Shown in pieces: positions 55,996-64,000 of a stretch of 64,000 bases of DNA. Origin of the DNA: Microbotryomycetes sp. JL201. Its lineage: Eukaryota; Basidiomycota; Microbotryomycetes. Numbering within the stretch: the stretch's first letter is position 1; every line of letters starts with the position of its first letter. The notes below the pieces were generated by a model, which was not told where the DNA came from, searched no databases, and saw only the letters and a program-made list of their open reading frames with translations. Where the stretch lies: contig JAQYUZ010000043.1 in NCBI GenBank assembly GCA_033819885.1, forward strand, positions 62,001 to 126,000, in the 5' to 3' direction. Position numbers and translations under genes: made by a program.

Positions 55996-57127
55996 ATGCC
56001 GCTCGATACTGAATCTGTGTCATTCAAGCGCTCGTTTGAACGATGGCGCTCAACTATCAGCTCGCTCGTTTCCACGACCACGGCGGCGCCGTTGCACTGC
56101 GAGCCAAGTTCAGCCATGGATCCAAATTGGGAGGACGGCAAAGTGATGCAGCAGCAGCCCGCAGCAACAGCAAACGAAACTGCAGAGACGATGGACGCAG
56201 CCGCGCTCGACAAGGAACGGAAACGATTGCGCAAAGAGTGCAAGACGTGCGAGAAGTGGAGAGACGAATTGACACGAGAAAGTCAGTACCACTTGCCTTG
56301 TGTCTCTTGCTCCTGTTCTGGTCTCCCGTCCAGGCTCATCTGTCCCGCCGCGTGCACGTGACCTTGCTCCTTCTGTACGGAAGCTGATCCTCTACGCGAC
56401 CTCATCTCGTTCTCATGAATTAGGCCCAATTATTCGGTTCATGCTGCAACACGTGTCGCTGCTCCCTCCACCTCCGAACGCTCCGCCTGCCGAAACCTCG
56501 CCAACGCCACACTTGCCTCTGCCTATTGTCTGTAAACCTTGTCCGCCCACATTGGCCGGCGGCTACTCGTCATCACTCGGCATCTTGCTTTGTCAAAATA
56601 GATTCATGAGCAAGAGGCACGTAGAAGATGCACTCGCGCACGAGCTCGTGCACGCTTGGGACGAAAGGCGGTTCGAGGTCAAAGGAGAGTGGGCCAAAGA
56701 TTTAAGGGCGCACGCGTGCACAGAGGTTAGCCTTCTTCGATCAGTGAAGGATCCTTTTTTTGCAGAACTATTCTCTGACATGTTTGAGCGCACTAGATCC
56801 GCGCAGAAAACCTCAGTGGCGATTGTAGATGGGGTCGCGAGTTTACAAGGCGCAACTGGTCCTGGACAAAGCAACAGCAGGTACTTGTGACCAAACTTCG
56901 AATTCGCCAAGATTATGCCGAGCTGACATGCTTTGTGCCATTTTTGCAATCAGGCTTGCGTCCGCAGGAGAGCCATCTTGTCCGTCGCGGCAAACCCGAA
57001 TTGTCCATCGCGAGAAGCGGCAGAAAAGGCCGTCAACGAAGTATTTGAAAGCTGTTGGAGCGACACGCGGCCGTTTGACGAGGTGCGCGTCTTCGAATCG
57101 TCTCGATCAAGCCAAATTAATGATTGA
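55996..57127 (+). CDS. ATP23: Mitochondrial inner-membrane metalloprotease Atp23
   Basis: Zinc protease of the intermembrane space that, in yeast, processes Atp6 and assists ATP synthase assembly. Four exons. Exon 1 ends [14 protein letters not shown] and joins [13 protein letters not shown] after an intron with a GTCAGT donor. The active site is [16 protein letters not shown] (HEXXH), with LRAHACTE continuing after an intron as [16 protein letters not shown], a family signature. The last exon starts [15 protein letters not shown] and has [14 protein letters not shown] and TRPFDEV. About 260 residues. An N-terminal extension of about 40 residues precedes a second possible ATG at 56116-ish (MDPNWEDG). 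It ends 49 bases from the convergent HIS6 gene. Confidence 0.92.
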
Positions 57128-57176
57128 CTGCTTATTGCTACCAGATCTATGCGTGATTCCAATGGTGCCTGGCGCG

Positions 57177-58604
57177 TTACGACTGCTTCGAAACTTTTCT
57201 CTTGTTGTATTCTACCAACTCGTTGAACTTGACCTGGCTGCCTCCGAAAATGTCGAGTGCGCTGAACGAGGGCAAAAACATCAGTCACAGTTGCTCCCAT
57301 CGTCTATCAAACGATTCTCACCTTCCGTAAGTAAGATCCACTTTTCCTTGCGACAGTCTGTCGACAAGATCAAGGTCGTTCACACCTGTAGAATCCGCTT
57401 GTAAGTGCATTGCGCGCGCGCATTGATATTCGTTGGATCTTACTCTTTGCGCCCCCTGCATACGTTGCAGGAATCTTCGACCATTGACCGAGCTCTGCGG
57501 GAACGTTTGAAAAGTCAGGTCGACAATACAGCGTAAGAGGCACTTGTGTTTGCTCACTCTCGACCAGCTGTTCGTCAATGCCTTGGCACAAACCTTCGAC
57601 ATCTGCTGCGTGAATCAAAAATTCACTGACGACCATGATCGAATTCATCAGTCTGGCTGACTCGGAATAGCGAGGCAGCAGCGTTGGTCTGACCTAGAGT
57701 GTTCTGCCAGCAATGCGAGAGATTCTGCAAAGCGAGCGCGCCCGCGCGCGCACGAAAGACGTGAGCATCCGAATGGAACAGATCTCACGCCCAACATACC
57801 CTCGTTGACCTCCATATCTGTCAATTCTTGCCACCTGTTCATGGCGACGATCCACTTGTTGTCTCTTCTTCGACAGCTGAGAGTGGCAGTCACAAGTGTG
57901 TCAGTCGCCGTGGGTTTTCGGTTCGGATTTTGACAAGATGCTGGCTGACCTGACATCGACGACGAGTCTTTGCCTCTCAACTTTTTCCGACAATCTTCGT
58001 AGTCGGTCTAGATCAAATTTTGCAGAAGGAAACAAGTAAGAGGTGACGATGACCTGTGCGATGGTTTGCAAAAGCGTCAGCAAGCGAGCGACCTTTCTTT
58101 TGGTATCACGGCACGGGGATGCGATAGAGTACCTTTTGAGCCCCGGCATCTATCCAATCTAGCGCGTTGGTATCCGTGATGCCTCCTCCAAGGTGCAATC
58201 CATCTGAGGCGCGAGAGACGTGTCAATCGTTAAAGAGAGGCCCGAGCGTGCGTTGACTTTTGACAAGTCGATGAGCTCGCACCTGGCCATGCCTGGAGAG
58301 CCTGTCGTGCTGCATCATCGTTGCCAGGTCCAAGTTTGATGACGTGACCGCCTGTGAGGCTGTGCGTTCTGTACAAGTCTGCATAGTACGACGGCGGATG
58401 GCTGCGAACAAAGGACGGCGGCGGCCAAGGTCAGCCGCGCCAAATTATGCCATGGAAGCAGCGTGAAATCGAAAATGTCAGCCGAGACGCATAGACTGAC
58501 GTCGACACAAAGTTTGTTGTGAGATTGTCCGTGTCGAGGGTGCCGCCGACGATCTGCTTGACCTTGCCGTGGTGCAAGTCAATGCATGGCCGGAACACGC
58601 TCAT
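57177..58604 (-). CDS. HIS6: ProFAR isomerase (histidine biosynthesis, HisA/His6)
   Basis: Phosphoribosylformimino-aminoimidazole-carboxamide ribotide isomerase, the fourth step of histidine biosynthesis, a TIM barrel. From the ATG at 58604: [19 protein letters not shown] with the first catalytic Asp, then GGTLDTDN; after an intron [16 protein letters not shown] and [15 protein letters not shown]; then [51 protein letters not shown]; a later exon with [18 protein letters not shown]; and [20 protein letters not shown] with the TAA at 57177. About seven introns with usual signals. The eukaryotic family insertions (for example in [14 protein letters not shown]) are present. It is head-to-head with the HAT2 gene across 166 bases. 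Confidence 0.94.
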
Positions 58605-58770
58605 ATCTGGCTGGAAAGGAGTGCTCGGCTAGACGCAGCGAGTATGAAAGGCCGGTCCAGTTGTGAGAACAGAGTGGGAAAGCACTTGACTTTGTCCGGT
58701 CGGTCGCTCGCAGCAGCTCTTCTCTTGTTCCTCCCCGCGCCTTGCACGGCCAGAGAATCGGCCTGAAGCA

Positions 58771-60724
<1,954 letters not shown>

Positions 60725-61398
60725 ATGCAAATCATTGCTTCTTGCTTGCAACAAGCTTGTTATTGAATATGGACTTTTCGTGCAAAGTCTCTTTGGTGGA
60801 ATACGGTCGCAAGCGAGAACGGGCTTTGCGTTGTCCCCCGAATGAAGACAACTCTGCACATATTCCGATGAGCGCCGTGTCGGTCGTCGCATGTTGTCTG
60901 TTTGTTTGTTTTGCAGACAATGGCTTGGCTGCTTTTGCTGCGTGTGTCACGATGTTGCGCGCGCCCGCTCGAGTTGTCGTCGACCAAAGCAAACGCAAAC
61001 CGCCGCATGCCCTGCAACCGCGCACGCCTCGATCGGGCGGCGCAGAGTTGTCATGGACCCCGTGTGTGTGTGTGAGTGTGTGCGCGCTTGTTTGGTGAGA
61101 GATGCATCTCGACGGGAGCCCTTTGTTTTGATGCCCGCTCAAGACGGCCTCAAGTGCCTGCCTGTAGACGATCACAGTCGACGCGCACGCTTTGACACTC
61201 GAATTAGCGCGTTCGCTTGACGGAGAATCATAATATAGTTAGTTTGCAATCGGATGGGGGATGTGATGTCTTGTGTACACTGTTTGCTCTGAAATTCCGA
61301 GTCACGTGCTCGCTCGCAACAGGGTCGACACGTTTCGCGCTCGGCTCGCGTTCGTGACTTGGTAATCGTCTCGAACGAACCTCGTGGTGGCACAAGTC
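60725..61398. other. intergenic region, HAT2 to RAMP4-like gene
   Basis: About 670 bases, both genes on the plus strand. It includes a GT-rich simple repeat at 61061-61082. Frames on both strands overlap and show no family features. The promoter of the small ER protein gene must lie here. No RNA gene is recognised. Confidence 0.45.
61061..61082. repeat. GT-rich microsatellite
   Basis: Imperfect GT dinucleotide run, interrupted once by GA, in an intergenic region. Confidence 0.7.
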
Positions 61399-61890
61399 AT
61401 GGTCAGTCAATTGTGCCGTCAAGAGCTCGAGCTCGGTCCGCACGCGCGCATACGTGTGCGACTGTAGTCCGTTCCCGTCAACGCGACGCACACTGTAAAC
61501 TCGCACGCGTCAGCCAGCAGCACTGACCTCAACCCTCCTCTCCTCTCCCGTCTCGATTCATTTTGTAGCCGACGAAACAATCAACTCCGATCGCGTTGCG
61601 CAAACGCAACGACGCGTTTCACTCACGCGCAGGCAAGCGCACACCGCTCAAAGCTCACGACCCGCTCGAACGACGACAGGCTCTGCCGCGTTGGATCGTT
61701 TGGTCCTTACTCGTCTTGCTCGGCGGAGGTTGTGAGTAGTCCGGTTCCACGCACCCCTAAGGGAAATTCAAGCACGCATTGACATCATACCATGGCATGG
61801 TCCCGGCTCGACTCGACTCGACTAGTCTTGTTTGAGCTCGCCCAACTCGTGTTCAACTATTTCTCACCACCGCCGCTCAAACTCAGGTAG
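61399..61890 (+). CDS. RAMP4/SERP1/Ysy6-like small ER membrane protein
   Basis: Tail-anchored translocon-associated protein of the RAMP4 family. Three exons: the first supplies only the ATG (61399-61401) and is followed directly by an intron (61402-61568, GTCAGT...GTAG). Exon 2 (61569-61731) codes PTKQSTPIALRKRNDAFHSR, then AGKRTPLKAHDPLERRQ and ALPRWIVWSLLVLLGGG. Exon 3 (61826-61890) completes the membrane segment with FLFELAQLVFNYFSPPPLKLR. The total is 76 residues: a basic N-terminal half and one C-terminal membrane helix with GGG-FLFEL, as in this family. The phases agree exactly. The first exon is the least certain part, but no other ATG lies in frame upstream of exon 2 and the family begins within a few residues of this point. 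Confidence 0.75.
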
Positions 61891-62142
61891 TCTTCGCTCT
61901 TGAACGGACCAGGATAAACCTGTTGTATTGATAGCTATCGCGTGTGCGAACGGGTCCAGGGAGGGGGGCGCTCGAGCTTTCCGCCTCCAGAGACGACACG
62001 AAAACGAAAACACAACACGTCGATTGCAAACCCGGCCACAAAACTACATCCGGAAAGGTGACACAGCTAGCCACGAGTCCAATAATAAACAACGGAAAGA
62101 CGAAAAGAACAAGAAACAGACCGCGAAACCCGATGCTCCGGA
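61891..62142. other. convergent intergenic region, RAMP4-like to SMC4
   Basis: 3' untranslated regions of two convergent genes. A-rich on the plus strand near 62085-62115. Nothing else is recognised. Confidence 0.4.
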
Positions 62143-64000
62143 TCACGATATAGACCTTTGCGTTCGATCAATCGCATCTTCGTCATCTGCCGTCAGCTCC
62201 TTGTTGTCTGTGAAAGCACGCGTCAGCTTTGAACAAAGCCCGACCAGGCAAGGACCATCAACTTGCCAATGGCAACGCTCTGCGTCTGGTTCGCCACCTT
62301 GTAGATGCCAATCAATCGCGACGACAGCTCAAACATGTTCTGTCCAAGGCGAGTTAGTGCACTACTCACAGTGTTCGCTTGCCAGCACAAACAAGACTCA
62401 CGTTTCGCAGCGAAATGATGATAAATTGAGCATTCCTGTCCACATGACAATACCTTAGCATTCTCATCACACAAAGCATGGCTCATCAAGCTCACTTTGT
62501 GCGGTCCTTGATATAATTCGCCACGATAGAAACGTTGCGGAAATCGAGAGCGGCATCAATCTCGTCCATAAAGTACAATGGCGTGGGCTAAAGATGTCAG
62601 CAGCAGAGAGGTTAACCACAACGAATCCTGTCATATCGGGTCATCAGTACGCACCTTGAAGACGTGCAGAGCAAACACGAGCGCGAGCGACGACAAGGTT
62701 TTTTCTCCTCCAGACAGGTTGGAAATGTTTTTCCAGCTCTTCTTTGGCGGCATGACGCTGAAGATGATGCCTTCAGAGAATGGATCAAGCGAGTCTACGA
62801 GTTCAAGCTCAGCATTGCCGCCGAGCGTGATCATCTGGAAGGAAGCAAAGAACAAACACAGAAGTCGAATCAGTGGCCAGCGATAGATATGCGGCAATGC
62901 GCACTTACCTGATACATCTCTTTCAACTTCATGGAAATGATGCCGAAACCTTCCATAAACTCTTTCAGTCGCAAATTGCGCAAGTCGTCGGCCTTTTGCT
63001 TTGCTGCATCGCGCTCTTTTGTCACCGCTTCCAGGTCGGCAGCGCGCTGCATGAATTCCTTCTCGCGGCGCGCATACTCGTTTAATACTGACAAGTCTAG
63101 ATTCGTCTGTGCGATGCGTTCTGTGTAATGTAATCGACGTCAATATGCCGCGTGCCTCGATTGGCCCTGAATGATTTGACGGACCCTCGAGCGCAGAGAT
63201 CTTGGCTTTGAGAACTTTTGTATCAAAGTCTGCGAGCTCCTCGATTGTCCATTCACGCAACTCGGCGTCCAACCTTGGAGCTTTGTCTTCGGAATTTTCC
63301 TCGTCGCCGTCATCACTGCCAGAATGACGAATCAGATGAGGCGCTCTCTGATCGCGAGCCACAGATCCGACTGACTCTACCAGCTCGTTGAGTTGAAGGC
63401 TACCGAGCTTGCCGACCCAATGATCTACGGCTCGCTTATCCTCAGCCAGCAACCTCTTGGCTTCGTCCCTTTGTCTCGTCAGCTCAGACTGTGATTGAGC
63501 ACATCGTCAGACCGACTCTCCGCCAGGCACGGCACACGCTTACCTGGCGCTTCCTGAACTCTGTCATGGCAGATGTTTTCTCGTCCAAGACCGCTTTCAT
63601 CTCGTTCAATTCTTCCTTCTTCTCGTCCAATACTGCCTGGGCCTGTTCAACATGCTTTCTGACCGTCTCGGACTCTTGTGAGCCGCCTTCGATCTGCCTC
63701 GTCAACTCGTTCAAGTCGGCTTCGGCCGCTTCAACAGCTTGCTCATTCGTCGTGAGCGCTTTCGTCAACTTGGCAACATCCTTTTCCGACTTGACTTTGC
63801 CAACTTCAGCTTTCGTCAGCCTGTCGTTGGCCGCGTCAATTTGAGCTTTGAGGTCGGTGACCAGCGTTTGTTGGCTGCGCAGCTTGATGCCACCGACTTC
63901 AAGAATCTTGTCTTGAAGCTTTTTGATTTTGTTCTCAATCGAGGTCGTCTCTTTCTGCAGAGATTCGAGCTCGTTCTGCAAGGCAGCGATCGAGCGATCG
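62143..64000 (-). CDS. SMC4: Condensin subunit Smc4, C-terminal part
   Basis: ATPase arm of condensin; the gene continues past the right edge of the window. Visible here are the second coiled-coil arm (LESLQKETTSIENKIKKLQ, then TKAEVGKVKSEKDVAKL) and the C-terminal head: EFMEGFGIISMKLKEMYQ, MITLGGNAELELVDSLDPF, GIIFSVMPPKKSWKNI, the ABC signature LSGGEKTLSSLALVFALH, Walker B PTPLYFMDEIDAALDFRN, and AQFIIISLRNNMFELSSRL. The last exon is reached by a GC-AG intron (62208-62266, donor GCAAGT), joining TQSVAI to DNKELTADDEDAIDR, and the TGA is at 62143-62145. The acidic insertion SGSDDGDEENSEDK interrupts the coiled coil. MPPKKSWK and the GFGIISMKLKEMYQMIT block favour Smc4 over other SMC proteins. 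Confidence 0.94.

Overview
This is nuclear DNA of an intron-rich fungus. Genes are broken by many short introns (mostly 45-75 bases), with GT donors, a CTGAC/CTAAC-like branch site and AG acceptors. The gene set is fungal: PPS1, VAM7, SMM1/DUS2, HIS6, TMA46, a ketopantoate-reductase-like protein, IDO and FAD1. The dense introns and moderately high GC suggest a basidiomycete, possibly Pucciniomycotina; that placement is inference. I see no transposon, virus relic, CRISPR, tRNA or rRNA gene.

Layout. 1-5 kb: the 3' part of a disordered protein gene, the PP2A catalytic subunit, and a small coiled-coil gene. 5.0-16.8 kb: one giant minus-strand gene of about 36 exons and roughly 3,250 residues, built from tandemly duplicated exons. 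It matches no family I recognise and is the main discovery candidate. 17-24 kb: a gamma-glutamylcyclotransferase-like protein, the SNARE VAM7, the ribosome-associated zinc-finger protein TMA46, and tRNA dihydrouridine synthase DUS2. 24-33 kb: an O-fucosyltransferase-like type II membrane protein, an F-box-like protein, COP9 signalosome subunit 1, and an HSL-family hydrolase. 33-48 kb: importin KAP121, FAD synthase, phosphatase PPS1, complex III subunit QCR8 (three introns hide it in simple ORF scans), and COPI beta subunit SEC26. 48-64 kb: a ketopantoate-reductase-like protein, indoleamine 2,3-dioxygenase, a small coiled-coil protein, polyadenylation factor FIP1, protease ATP23, histidine enzyme HIS6, the WD40 protein HAT2/RBBP4, a RAMP4/YSY6-like ER protein, and the C-terminal part of condensin SMC4.

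The recognisable genes are unrelated housekeeping functions and do not form a pathway cluster. Many are head-to-head with short shared upstream regions, or tail-to-tail with gaps under 150 bases. Two genome-style features stand out. Six introns fit only as GC-AG introns, and several genes have an intron inside or next to the start codon. Exon boundaries here were derived by hand from splice signals, reading frame and protein-family conservation; there is no transcript support.
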